From NCBI GenBank assembly GCA_030015575.1, contig CM057344.1:598184410-598248409 (forward strand): DNA of 64,000 bases, given 5' to 3'. The position numbers were made by a program, and so were the translations under genes. Below, piece by piece: positions 53,017-63,953 of this stretch; position 1 is the stretch's first letter; every line of letters begins with the position of its first letter. The notes beneath the pieces were generated by a model, which did no database searches, had not been told where the DNA came from, and was given only the letters and a program-made list of their open reading frames with translations. The DNA is from Agapanthus africanus. Lineage: Eukaryota > Streptophyta > Magnoliopsida > Asparagales > Amaryllidaceae.

Positions 53017-53030
53017 GATGGGGGGCACTT
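53017..53030 (+). promoter_or_regulatory. Polypurine tract of element C
   Basis: GATGGGGGGCACTT immediately before TGTTGGGG of the 3' LTR. Confidence 0.8.
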
Positions 53031-54390
53031 TGTTGGGGTCAAAATTTACACCCCGGTTGACCGAGTCAAGGTCAAGGTCAACCCCAAGCCAGGTGGGCCC
53101 AAGCCCAGGTCAAGCGGGCCCATGCCCAAGTCCAGCCCGTGGCCAGCCTCCTCCATGCCAAAATATAGATCATGTAATAAATAATTTTTACGTAATTTTT
53201 TATGCATGAATGTATGCAAAATGGGCATAAAGCCAAATTTTTGTAAAGTCCATGGCTTATGTGCAAAAAGAAATGACACATGAGCCATGGGATGGACAAA
53301 ATGCCATTTTGTAAAGCCCAAGGGGCTATGTATAAATATGTAAGCCTATATAAGGTAACATGATGAAAATATCTAAAAAACTTTTTCATTCCCCTCAAAA
53401 TCTAGGGTTTGTGCCTCTTTCCCCTCTCTGAAGGTTCTAAACCTTTTTCTTTCTTTTGAATTAAATCAAGAGTTTTACTCTTTCTTTTCCAAAACTAAAT
53501 AGTTTTTCACCACAAAACCCACAAAGGGAGCTTAGATCTCCCATCAGATCTCAAAAAGAAGAGATTTTTAAAATCTCACATCTCTTGATTTTCAAGATCC
53601 TGCCAACAGAGGAGGAAGAAGGAGGCCCATCTCCGAAAACCCCATTTTGGGGAAGACCCAGGACTCCAAAGAAGAATCCTTTTCATCAACTCCAAAATAT
53701 CTTAGGAGTTTAACTCCACTCTAAATCCTCTTTTGGGATTTTAAATCCTATTTCTGGGACTAAAAGCTCTATTTTCTTCGCCGGCGTCCAAGCGCCCGAG
53801 CGCTCAAGCGTCCGGCGCCCACGTGCCGGGCACGTCGAGCACCCGCGCTCAAGCGCCTTGCGCCCACATGCCGGGCACGTGGTGCGCCAGCGCCTAAGCG
53901 CCCAGCGCTCGCGTGTTAGACACACGAGGCGCTGGCCTCCACGCATCCTTTGGATGCCCTTTCCCATATATATATATGTATATATATACATACACACACA
54001 CATACTCTACAGCACTGTGCCTCTCAAAAAAATTTAGGCCGGGGTGCTGCCCCGCACCTCGTAAGGGGGCTGCTAGCCCCCTTGACCCCCAGCCCGCCAT
54101 CCGGGTAGCGGGACCCCCGTAAAAACTCTGCGGGGCCCCCGACATATCCAAAACCCCTTCAAAACACAACACGGCACGTTGAGTTCGCATGACCAGTTTA
54201 ACCCGTCAATCGGAGGTTCTCTCGCTCCAAATGCGAGAGGTAATTAACGGCAGCTTAGTCCGCGGCTGCCGGAGATTCGAATCCCCACAATCAATAAACC
54301 CCAGCCTACCCTAGGCAGGGGGAATCTGTAATGCGCCCGACAAGCGCGCGCGTATTTCCATCTCAATGGGGTGACGAAAAATCCCTTACA
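53031..54390 (+). repeat. 3' LTR of element C
   Basis: Matches 32345-33756; TATA box TATAAATA at 53331-53338. The microsatellite is shorter (53965-54003). Ends CCTTACA, then TSD CCGGG. Confidence 0.92.
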
Positions 54391-54395
54391 CCGGG

Positions 54396-54996
54396 GTGGT
54401 TGTACCCCGAGGACCCTCCGACGATCAAGTTAGAGAGGAAATCCGAGCAGAGTAAAGGCTTAGTGGAGTCAAAATGGCTTACTTAAACCGTCTGCAGAAG
54501 GGGTTTATATAGCGGTGGCAGCAGGCAAGGCAGGCGCGAGAATCACGCCGGTCGTTACACTCCCGACGTCACGTCTACGCGATGGGCGGGATCTCCCATT
54601 AATGGCGAGACATGCTTGTTAATGGGGGATCGTGATGGCGTGGAACGTGGGATGTGGCCGGCGGATATCTCGCACATGGAGAGATTCGTGGGATGGCGGT
54701 TGCGCCTGTGAGCGGTGCCGTTGGTCGGTCGATGAGACCGAGGAAGATGACCTCGGCGGGAGAGCTCGCGGATGAGCGGGAGAGCCGAGATATCTTGGTT
54801 CTGTGGTAGCCCGGAGACGAGCTGTGAGGCCGAGGAGGCCAATTGTGCTAGGGGCTCGGAGGTGGGCCAGCGCTTGTTTGTGGGACAGGTACATGAGTGG
54901 TCTGGTCGGCCACTGTAGGTCCTTTCTTGCATGCCCTGGGACACATCATCTGCCACGTGTCATGATTTGGGAGATCACCGATATCGAGCATCATCA
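54396..54996 (-). repeat. LTR of element H, U3 and R part
   Basis: Continues minus-strand LTR sequence 5' of 32344 once C is removed. TATA box TATATAAA on the minus strand at 54504-54511, CACGTG at about 54953. The outer end is not exact: TG starts at 54996, 54993 or 54990 are possible because the partner LTR is outside the window. Frames at 54555-54956 are on LTR sequence and lack family motifs. Confidence 0.6.
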
Positions 54997-55611
54997 AGAA
55001 CAAAAGGCGGCTTCGTCTTTTCGGTATATGATTATGCTAATTTTCATAGTTGCACAAAGCATCCCTATAGTCAACCTCCGGAAACGCTTATATCCCGCTT
55101 CTGAGGTAAATTATTAGCACAAACAACTCCATCCATCAAAGCCCTTAAAAACACTTAAAATTTAATTCCGAACAACTCCTATAAATATTGTTGTATATCG
55201 TTAACAACAGAATTTGGGGGCCTTTTAGGATTTTGTAGATGAATCACTTGAGGGGATTATAAATGCTATGCAGGACGTAAATCGCAGGAGTCTGTCTCTA
55301 ATATCTTTACTGATTAGAGTATACCGTTATATCAAAACATTGACCTGTACTTGTTAAAGAAAGATATTCTTTCTGCCGACCGTATATGTCCAGACAATAG
55401 AGAATAAATATTAGTACCGGCCCACACGCTGCCCAAAAGTCGAACGAGCGGAGGCGGAGCGGAACTGCTGCCGGCCCTGCGATAATTTCTCAAACAACAG
55501 GGGTTTGTGCAATGGACCCAATTTTTATACGAAGACAAGACAAGATAAGATACCAAGAGTTTTTTGAAGATTCCCCAAAACCTCCGCCGTCGCCGGCGAA
55601 CAACGAATCCA
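54997..55611 (+). promoter_or_regulatory. Upstream region of the RING-WD40 gene
   Basis: Single-copy-looking, AT-rich DNA between the end of H and the start codon. CTATAAATA at 55179-55187 is a possible TATA box; a pyrimidine/purine-rich stretch before the ATG probably is 5' UTR. No further gene is seen. Confidence 0.4.
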
Positions 55612-56020
55612 ATGGAGTCGCCGGAGTGCCCCGTATGCCTCCAGTCGTACGCCGCCGCCACCGTCACGATCCCGCGCGTGCTCCCCTGCGGGCACTCTGC
55701 ATGCGAGCTCTGCCTCTCCCTCCTCCCTTCACCCTCAGCTCACCCCAACGCCCTGCGCTGCCCCGCATGCACCCAGCTGGTGCGATTCCCTAACCCCTCT
55801 CTGGGCGCCAAATCCCTCCCCAAAAACATCGACCTCCTCCGCTTCTGCTCCTCTTCCCCTTCCCCTTCCCCTGTACCCGGATCCGATACCAGAAACGGAT
55901 CCAGACCCAAACCCGAACCTGATACTGAGTTTCTTCCTCGCCCTTGGACCGAGGAGCTTGTTAGGGTTTGGACGCCTTGGATTCTGCCCTCAGACTCCAT
56001 CTCTTTGATGGATCGCAGGG
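55612..56020 (+). CDS. RING finger / pseudokinase / WD40 protein, exon 1 (RING domain)
   Basis: The start MESPEC at 55612 is preferred over the in-frame ATG at 55564, since the RING begins at once and homologous plant proteins start this way. C3HC4 RING: CPVC (res 5-8), CGHSACELC (res 27-35) and CPAC (res 52-55). The rest is Ser/Pro-rich and ends WTEELVRVWTPWILP. Donor G|GTAATT at 56020/56021. RING fingers usually confer E3 ubiquitin ligase activity. The domain order RING - kinase-like - WD40 is that of an uncharacterised plant family (Arabidopsis At1g21651 from memory, not checked). The exon is GC-rich compared with exon 2. Confidence 0.85.
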
Positions 56021-56226
56021 GTAATTCTCTCCTGATTGGGGTAATTTTCCCTCAAATAACCTAAAAATTTAGCCTTTTTTTTACTTGAATTGAAGAATGA
56101 TTGATCGTTGTATGTATTTGCGATTTTCCAAGTTCATGGTATTTATCTGTAATTTAAAACGTCGAGGTTAGGATGACCATACCCTTAGCTGCCTCTTAAC
56201 CTTTCATGTGTGTGCTTTCACTGTAG

Positions 56227-57459
56227 TGGATCAAGTCCTTGTCTTGGGGACTCATCGCTCGTTGAGTGGTGGCAAAAACCAACAAAGCGTGAGTCTTTTT
56301 CCGATCGGCATATCTTGCAATGAACCAAAATGGTTTCGGTTGAGCTATGTGGCTCAGGTTATGGAGTCCGTTTGTCGGTTGGGAGAGAGAGGGAGGGCAC
56401 AATTACTGTCGATCTTGGATGTTTGTTCACGGCAAAGGAGTGGGATTTGTAGGGTTTTAGGGCTGTGGATGAACCCAGATGAAGAAACCTCTCCTTTGTT
56501 CTTGGTTTGCGAGAAGTTCGACCAGGATTTAAGTGGTATATTAAAACCCGAAGGGAAGTGGAGATTAGGGTTGGACACAGTTGAAAAGTTTGGTTTTGGA
56601 ATGCTCATGATGGAGTTATGTGAAGTGGTTATGAGTTTTCATTCGAAAGGTGCTGTCTTTGGTTGCTTGGGGATGGATTGCTTTTCGTTTGACATGTATG
56701 GGCATTGCCTTCTTGATTTGAACAGTGTTTTGGTTAAGTCGAAGAGACTTTGCGAGGTCATCGAAGATGAAAAAGCCAATTCGAACAAGACCCTCGAATT
56801 CCTAAGCCCTGAGGTGTTTGCTGCATTACATGAAGGGAGTTTACCAGTGAATCATGGTTCAGATATTTGGTCACTGGGCTGTATGTTGGCTTTGATCCTT
56901 GGTGGTGACGCTGCTTTTGAGCTGTTTGACGATTTCAATTGCCAAATTTTGAAAGGTGGGCCTGGAAACTTTGGTGATGCATGTTTGAGTCGATACGAGG
57001 TCTGGAAAGAAAAGGTGATATCTAAGTTAGAAGCTTTATTGATGGGAACAAAGTTCGATCCATTGCTTCAAATACTCTCGTCTTGTTTAATGTATCACTC
57101 GGAAAGCCGTCCTCAAGTCAAGGATATATGGTGTTGCATTAGGAATTGTTTTATTGAAATTCCTGCTGACAGTATAGCTACTTTTGATTCAATTGAAGAA
57201 ACAGAATCCAAAGAGAATTTAATAAGCTGCTTATTTATTGGAAATATGGGTTCTGTGCCTAAAGAAGCTGGTGGGGTTTCTCGGCAACAAGGTAACATTA
57301 TCCTCCCAGAAAATGCTGCAGATATTGGGTTGGATGAGAGCAGCGGGACCAACACTGATCTGCTGCAGCAGGAGCAAGTTAATGGAAATTCGAGCAAGGG
57401 TCTAAAATTTGATACACTTCAGGGCCACCATGACTGCATCTCAGGATTAGCTGTTGCCG
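56227..57459 (+). CDS. RING finger / pseudokinase / WD40 protein, exon 2 (degenerate kinase domain)
   Basis: Acceptor CTTTCACTGTAG|TGG after a 206-bp intron; the split codon gives Val and keeps the frame (exon 1 length 409). It encodes about 411 residues: a kinase-like fold with EKFGFGMLMMELCEVVMSFHSKGAVFGCLGMDCFSFDMYGHCLLDLNSVL, in which the HRD catalytic loop and DFG are replaced, then LEFLSPEVF (APE region) and GSDIWSLGCMLALILGG (subdomain IX). Loss of HRD and DFG points to a pseudokinase. The end GHHDCISGLAVAG begins the first WD40 repeat. Donor G|GTACTC at 57459/57460. Confidence 0.85.
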
Positions 57460-57574
57460 GTACTCAACTTTATAGCCATTTCATTATGTTCATATCAAAA
57501 TTTATTTTGTAAATATTCAGTTTTACCGAAACATTCTGCTGATGCTGACATTTACTTTCGTGTTCTCTTTGTAG

Positions 57575-57630
57575 GTGGCTATCTGTTTAGCTCCTCATTC
57601 GATAAAACAGTTGGTGTCTGGTTCTTGCAG
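57575..57630 (+). CDS. RING finger / pseudokinase / WD40 protein, exon 3 (first WD40 repeat)
   Basis: Acceptor TTCTCTTTGTAG|GTGG, donor TTGCAG|GTACAC. It encodes GYLFSSSFDKTVGVWFLQ, completing the GH...VW pattern of a WD40 repeat begun in exon 2; frame consistent (phase 1 in, phase 0 out). Six more repeats are expected but no further exon is recognised before the window end. Either the next intron is longer than 6 kb and holds the copia and chromovirus insertions, or the gene is truncated. Confidence 0.8.
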
Positions 57631-59180
57631 GTACACTCTTGTGAAGGTACTATAGCTTGAATTGTGGTAATAACAAAATTTAATTCTGTAGCAAACTCGG
57701 ATCTGACAAGAATCTCATTTTTTGATTTCTTAATAATTATTATACTTAGTGCCTGTATTTCCTGCTTGTGGTAATACACCTACTTCTCTTTCTAATCAGG
57801 GACAGAGGACATTTACGGTTTGAGCTTATGCCAATTGATTTTCGAGTATGCTGTGCATATTTTACTCATAGTAGATCCTTAAATATAATTCATTCCTTCT
57901 TCTGCACATATATGAATCTGAAAAGCAAGAGAAGAAGAATCTTTTTGTGCACATTTGTGAGCTGATTACCAAAAATCGGCATTGTAGTAGGCACATGCCC
58001 ACATGCCCTCACATAACCAATATATTCCCATTTTTATTTACCCTTTAAGTGCCTTTGAAATCTTTATTTCCCCCTCTCTTCTTCTGATTTTTCATATCTA
58101 TATATAACTTGACTGCTTCAAAGCATGGAGGCGTTAACAAAAAGACAAGGACTAAAAGAAGAAAGAGAGAAAACAAGTTATTTAAGAAGCCACAAGGATA
58201 AATAGTGATATATTGATCATCTGACTGCTAATTAACACTTTTCGGAAGATAGCACTCGGATATATTTTAGCGCAAAAAGTAGGGTATCTCATGGTTTTGC
58301 AATGTAATTTATGAAGTCCTATTTATCCAAAACACGGCATTAAATTTAATTGACTGTACTTTTAATTCTTCAGAACTTACAGTTTTTCAAACACACATTG
58401 ATATATTTATTTAAATGTGTTTATATATCAAGACTATTTGAGGGGAAACAACGTGAACTATGACTTGCATGAAATTATAGTAAGGTTTTGATATGTTTTG
58501 TTATAGATAATTAGGTATAGTAAATTAACCCGAGGACTATGCCGTATGTAAATTCGTGAAAATATGGTAGATTATTTCTTAAAATGTATGTTCTGTCTAA
58601 ACATTGTATGTTCACTGAATCATTTAAAATTAGTGTGGGTGTCTACATGTGTCGTAATATCCATGCATGTACTTGTTAATACATTCATGTGCATGGCCTT
58701 TTTAAAGGAAATTCTGTATCATCTTGTCTGTATCATGTCCGTGTCCCATATCCGAGTTCTTGCTTATTATTTTTTAGTTAAAAAATATGACTCCCTAGGG
58801 AAAAGGTGTAGATTTACCACCTTAAATATGTGGATGAGAACCGAAACAATCACAAAAGTAGACTCATACTTGGCAACTAGGAAGCTTGGAATTACAATTG
58901 AGTACTGAGAGGGAAAGGGATAGAGCTTTATAAAATGATGCAAGCATGTGCTTGACATAAAGTGTCGTGAGGATGACTTGGTAGATAGAGCGTAAAACCG
59001 GGCCCCTTATTTGTAGAGCTTCTTTCTCACTTGTTTTGATTCTTTTTGCCTGCTTAATTAAACCCATGCCATTAATCAAGATCAACACAAAAGATGCAAA
59101 CACATATTATGATATGCTGATCAATATCAGCAACTCAGCTTATGCTATGCGTAGTAGATGTCTGATGATGCTAAGTATAA
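57631..59180 (+). other. Intron-like AT-rich sequence after exon 3
   Basis: No WD40-coding exon found in any plus frame. AG|GGACAGAGGAC at about 57800 looks like an acceptor, but the downstream peptide does not fit the family. No repeats of note. Confidence 0.5.
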
Positions 59181-59347
59181 TGTTATGAATATAATTAGTT
59201 TAGATAATAGTTATGGATTGTTAGATATCAGTTATGAGTTGTTAGATGAGTTGAGATATGAGAGATGGTCTATGACCCTATATATATTTGCATGTAGAAT
59301 CATTTATGAATTAATCCAATAAAGTATTTTCCTCTTAATTCTTTTCA
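59181..59347 (+). repeat. Short LTR of a copia-type element
   Basis: TGTTATGAAT...TTTTCA, 167 bp, followed at 59348 by TGATACTAGAGC, a decayed version of the initiator-tRNA-Met PBS TGGTATCAGAGC. Length and PBS fit Ty1/copia elements of Ale type. No second copy is in the window. Confidence 0.5.
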
Positions 59348-59853
59348 TGATACTAGAGCGTCAATTTTTCTAATAAGAATTTAGGGGAAAAATCTTAATT
59401 TTCCTTACCAGCCGCCGCCGCCCCAAGCTCCCTCAGTCTTCCTCCCGATACCAGACCTCCCCTTCAATCCCCCTCGAACCCATCCTCCAACCCTTTTCTG
59501 GTCATCCCCAACACCATTGAACCCACCATCCAGCACCATCGACCCCTCGACGCCCTCTAGTAGCCATCGACAGCCACCGAACCACCATCGACAGCCCCTC
59601 GCCAGCCACCCCTTCCACTTTCGATGACTCCCTGCACCCTCGACAACCATCGAAAAACCATTGCCGACTTCTTCGACAGACACCAGACCCCATTGCAGCC
59701 ACCATCGAATCCCTAAACAACTTACCCGACGCCATCGAAGTTCTCCACGACCCCTCCAGTACTCATCCATATCCATGATGGGAAACTTTATATACTCGGA
59801 ACTTTTAACATGATATCTTCGATTTTGATGATCAATTCGGTCTTTCGACTCAC
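59348..59853 (+). pseudogene. Fragment of copia internal region
   Basis: Directly after the PBS comes a CCGCCGCCGCC-rich, Pro/Ser/Thr-coding stretch with many CACCATCGA repeats, as at the start of some copia elements, but with stops in each frame and no Gag motif. The antisense frame 59405-59914 (Gly/Trp-rich) is a shadow. The fragment ends where a chromovirus LTR end begins. Confidence 0.4.
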
Positions 59854-59938
59854 TGTCACGTCCCTCTTTCCAAAATACGGAGAATACATGGGTAACTAGG
59901 TCAGCCATGCTCATACGGTAGAGGAATAATACTGCTGC
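59854..59938 (-). repeat. Remnant of a chromovirus LTR end
   Basis: On the minus strand it reads GAGCATGGCTGACC...CGTATTTTGG...GGGACGTGACA, close to the last 85 bases of the D LTRs. It is separate from the LTR at 60265-62918, which has its own GGAACATGACA end. The rest of this LTR is missing or outside the window. Confidence 0.5.
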
Positions 59939-60264
59939 AGTTAGGGATGTAATCGAGCCGAGTTTGGACGAGTCGAGCCTTGTCTAAGCCCGGCTCAAGC
60001 TCGGCTCGAGTTCGTCTCGAACTGAGCAGGTCTGGCTCATGTTCGGCTCGTGATCTTACTGAGCCTTAAACGAGCCCAAGTTGAGCTCGATTGCATATTC
60101 TATTAGACGATTTCTGAAAGGAAAACAACAAAGAGATATTTGGTTGGAGGCTGAGGATGGGTCAATGGCCATTACAGGGGCTTGAGAAGAAATCATGAAA
60201 TATTTTGTGAGGAGGTTGATGACTGAATTTCTTGGCTTGAAAGAGAAGCTAGGCGGGAAACAGC
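59939..60264. other. Insert between two LTR ends, GAGCCGAG-rich
   Basis: Begins AGTTAGGGATGTAATCGAGCCGAG with several GAGC(C)GAG / GGCTCG repeats, resembling non-autonomous hAT-like elements common in plants; the second half is unrelated to known motifs. Terminal inverted repeats could not be confirmed. Confidence 0.3.
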
Positions 60265-62918
60265 TGTCATGTTCCACTTCCTAAAATAAGTAAATACGAT
60301 ACGTGACGAAGCCAACCATGCTATCTATGACGAGAAAAAATTCTTTTATAGTCACATCACGGCCGTCAATCAAATATCAAGATCAGGTATTAAAATCTAA
60401 TACATGTCCATCTGCCATAATAAATAATATTCAAGAAATATATATAGCGGAAATGAAAAGATCCAATAAAGAAATAATATCCAAATCACGTCTCCTATGG
60501 GATTACAACGCTAAACGCTAAACTACGGAAATAAAATAAACTAAGTATCTCTAAAACTAATAATCAAGCTCCTTACTGCTCAGCTTTCTTGTCAAAATAC
60601 GTTCGATCTTCCTGTGACAAGGTCAAAAGAACCGGGCCATGCAAAACCCAGACGTCAGTGCTTTATAATATCAATATAATAATGTAATCAGAATTAGATG
60701 CTATAAAGAAGGCATGAGTATAAACCATAATCACAGGTGTAAAAACAGTGGCTACAGGTATGTCACGTGTATCCTAAAGTCGGTGTTTCTAGGTTATCTA
60801 TTCTACAAGTCTTTGAAATCAATTAATGGAATCGTCGATGTAACTCAATAGTATCCCGTGCGTGCCCGGGACCACGGTCAAGACCCTCGGGGCTGAATCT
60901 GAGACGTGCTGCTAAGCAGTAAAAACATGGTATCATGTACAGACGAATGGTGTCAGCATCATCATTCCGAGGCTTGAAACCTGTATCGACTGTCTCTGTA
61001 AAGTATCAAACCGTTGAGTTACACGTCAGATTTCATTATTGATTTCCCCTTTTCTTTCGGGTTTCGTGTTCAAGTCAGGTACTAACGATATCTACTTAAT
61101 ACCAACACATGATCAAGCAGGTACATGTCTTGTCTAACTAGACAACAAGTAACGTCCATCAGGACAACACGTCAGAATTGCCGGTATTAGTAATAATCTA
61201 AGTAACAGGTCTAGTAATGTGTCATGAACATGTCAAGCAGTGTGTTAACATAATAAATACCTGACGGAATCAGTAACCAGTTAAATACTTTCGAAATAAC
61301 TAATGTATATTATTTAAAATATAAAGTTAATTAATTAACTAATTTATATATATATAAACCTGTGTGTAGTAATATTTACGTCTACAACTAAACATACTAT
61401 CATATAGATAAAGGATCACGAATTACAATGGAATTATATTGAAACTCTAATGAACTAGCATACAACCAGATAAACTTGTTATTGGTAAAATACGGATTAA
61501 TGCTATAATATTGTAAAATGATATTACTTGCTAAGCAATATAATGTGTACTTTAAATAATTGTATAAAAATTGGTATAGGTAAAATAGCATGTTGCAAGT
61601 TTAGGAACTTGTCTCGATCGATAAACTCACGACGAAATACGGATACCATGCCACAAACACCGAACAATGACACGATGCAAATCCGACGCGAACAATTCTC
61701 GGCCTGAACTTAGCAACTGCGACGATGTGTTCCGGATGAAGACGAGTATGGTGACTGGGGTCGTGCTCGTTGGCAAAGGGAACATGGTGGTCACGACGGT
61801 GATCGGCTCCGGCGATGGAACCCGAGAAGGAAGAGAGCAGGAAGAAGAAAAAGAAGAGATGGAGGTGTTGGGTTCTCTGGGTTTAGCGACGACAAGGAGA
61901 AGGAGGTTAGGTCGGTGACGGGGAGATAGGGCGAAGTCGACGGCAAGGTGACATGGGCGGTGATGGGTTAGACTTGGTGATCGGAGAAAAGAAGAAATGC
62001 CGGCGGTGGTGTAAGAGGTGCTGGAGACAACGAGAGAAGAGAGGTAATGAGGGCGATGGTGGTGGTGGTCGGGTTCAGACGGCGACAGAAGAAGATGAGG
62101 TGGGTTCTTGGTTGTGGAGGTCGGGGACTCGGCGATGTCTTGGGTTGTGAGAGGACGTGACGACGAGGAAGAGGCGGCGGCGATGTGAAGGTGGTGACGA
62201 CGACGAGGGAAAAGGTAGACGGCGATGAAGTGGCGAGGGCATCGGTTAGGGCTCGGGTGAGGCGAGACGAGAGGAGAGAGAAAGAGAACGAGACCGGGGG
62301 AGAGAATTTTATTAATAATAAAATATAATAGTTATATTAATATATATAGTATATAGTATATATTTATTATTAGGGTAACTAGAGAATAACAAATGCTACC
62401 AAACTTTTATCCGAATCTTTCTAAAAAAATATTTTTTTATAGAATAATACCTGTACGTAAACTCTTAAACCATAGTGTGATAATCAAATGTTAAATACAT
62501 ATAGCCCTAATAATATTTAGAAAGGAATTTAAACAAATATATATAATTTAGTAAATATTTGGTTATCTTATATTTTGGGATTTGAATATAATAGATAAGA
62601 ACGAAAATAAGATATGAGGTGATACGTCATGTAAAGTGAATTAGAAAAAAATATTATTTATTCATAACTTGTGGCTCTAAATAGATATATTAAGATTTAA
62701 ACATATATAATGTATATATAGTACTAGATTCACGTAGATACACTATACTATTAAATATTAGATATAACCTTGCATCATATAGGGTTCTAAATATGCGGGT
62801 CGGGCCGGATAACGACTACTAATTGAATCACTCGCAACCCAAATGAATATACAAAAGAATTATAAGCAAAACTTAAAAATACGAAGTTATACTGTATAAA
62901 ACGTACTAGGGTGTTACA
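60265..62918 (-). repeat. 3' LTR of chromovirus-type element G
   Basis: On the minus strand TGTAACACCC (62918) to GGAACATGACA (60265), next to the pol remnant ending ...TTTCGAGGACGAAATT as in D. A CT-rich/GA-rich tract (61800-62310) corresponds in position to the CT tract of the D LTR. Plus-strand frames at 61667-62150 are GA-rich shadows. The 5' half of G is beyond the window. Confidence 0.75.
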
Positions 62919-62954
62919 TTATACCCAACTACAAAACAATTTCGTCCTCGAAAT

Positions 62955-63347
62955 TCACGGAACAAGAAAAGACAAGAAGATACGGATCCAAGGAAAAATA
63001 TATGGAAACTTTTGTCGAATCTCGTCTTCACGTTCCCAAGTAGATTCTCCGTGCGAACGATTTCCCCACGAAACGAGTATTAGAAAGATTACTAGAACTT
63101 TTTCTCGTCGGTCCACAATAGCCATCGGCTGCTCATCATATGTTAAATCTTCTCTCACTGTCAGTTCCGAGTGATCAAGGACGTGCGTCTCATCTCGAAC
63201 ATACTTGCGGAGTTGAGATACATAAAACATGTCATGAACACCCGCTAAGGATGGTGGTAAAGCCAATCGATAAGGTATCTCTCCAACACGCTCAATGATC
63301 TTGAAAGGCCCCACAAATTGATGACTAAGCTTTGCCTCGACTGCCAA
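62955..63347 (-). pseudogene. pol: Integrase C-terminus and chromodomain-like end of element G
   Basis: Open for 130 codons: LSHQFVGPFKIIERVGEIPYRLALPP (GPY/F motif), VHDMFYVSQLRKYV, then YDEQPMAIVDRRE...STWEREDEIRQKFPYIF, which is the chromodomain-like end of Tekay/Del-type chromoviruses with a diverged middle. It is in the same frame as 63492-63953, separated by stops. Chromodomains direct integration to marked chromatin. Confidence 0.8.
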
Positions 63348-63491
63348 ATTGAATTACTCCTCTAGTCGGTGATATCTTCAAGAACACAAGATCACCAACA
63401 GCAAACTACAAAAGTCTTCTTTTAGTGTCAGCCCAACTTTTCTGTCGATCTTGTGCCGCCTTCATATGATCACGGATCAAGTTAACTTTCT

Positions 63492-63953
63492 TCATAGTTT
63501 GCACAATGAGATCCGGTCCCAACAATCTTCTTTCTCTAACATCGTCCCAACAGACAGGCGAGCGACACGACCGTACAATGCTTCAAATGGATCCATCTCC
63601 TGAAAACTGTTATTGTATGAAAACTCTACCAAATGCAAATGATCCTCCCACGAATCCTTGAAATCTAACATGCACGCTCTCAACATATCTTCAAGAGTTT
63701 GGATCGTCCTCTAGAATTATCCATCTATCTGAGGATGATAGGCCGTACTAAATTTCAAGCGAGTTCCCAAACTCTTCTGTAGACTCCTCCAAAAGTGTGA
63801 TAGGAATCGAGTATCACGATCAGAAACGATACTCACCGGTACTCCATGCAATCTCACAATCTCCTGTATGTACCGTTTTGCCAAAGCCTTTGTCGACTGA
63901 CCAACTCGAAATGGTATGAAATGAGCTGTTTTGATCAATCGGTCGACAATCAT
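63492..63953 (-). pseudogene. pol: Integrase core of element G, decayed
   Basis: 63717-63953 carries VDRLIKTAHFIPFR and VSDRDTRFLSHFW (second catalytic Asp) up to AYHPQIDG. Two nonsense codons follow, TAA at 63717-63719 and TAG at 63711-63713, the latter in the position of the catalytic Glu. 63492-63686 continues with TLEDMLRACMLDFKDSWEDHL and FEALYGR. The copy is inactive. Upstream pol is outside the window. Confidence 0.85.

Larger units (their letters stand above)
32345..54390 (+). mobile_element. Element C: non-autonomous Tat-like LTR element, split by F and E
   Basis: LTRs 32345-33756 and 53031-54390 (TGTTGGGG... to ...CCTATA / CCTTACA), TSD CCGGG at 32340-32344 and 54391-54395, PBS identical to that of B, and polypurine tract GATGGGGGGCACTT. 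Own length is about 8.15 kb without F/E. It holds a decayed gag and hairpin-rich repeats; no pol. Its LTR is unrelated to that of B, but gag, PBS and internal hairpin modules are shared. Confidence 0.92.

Noticed and set aside
54555..54956. Antisense 133-codon frame in the H LTR
   Set aside because: Lies in U3 upstream of the H TATA box; no recognised motif.
59405..59914. Minus-strand 169-codon Gly/Trp-rich frame
   Set aside because: It lies on the CACCATCGA-rich start of a copia fragment and crosses the chromovirus LTR end, so it is chimeric.
61667..62150. Glu/Arg/Gly-rich plus frames
   Set aside because: Purine-rich complement of the pyrimidine tract of the G LTR.
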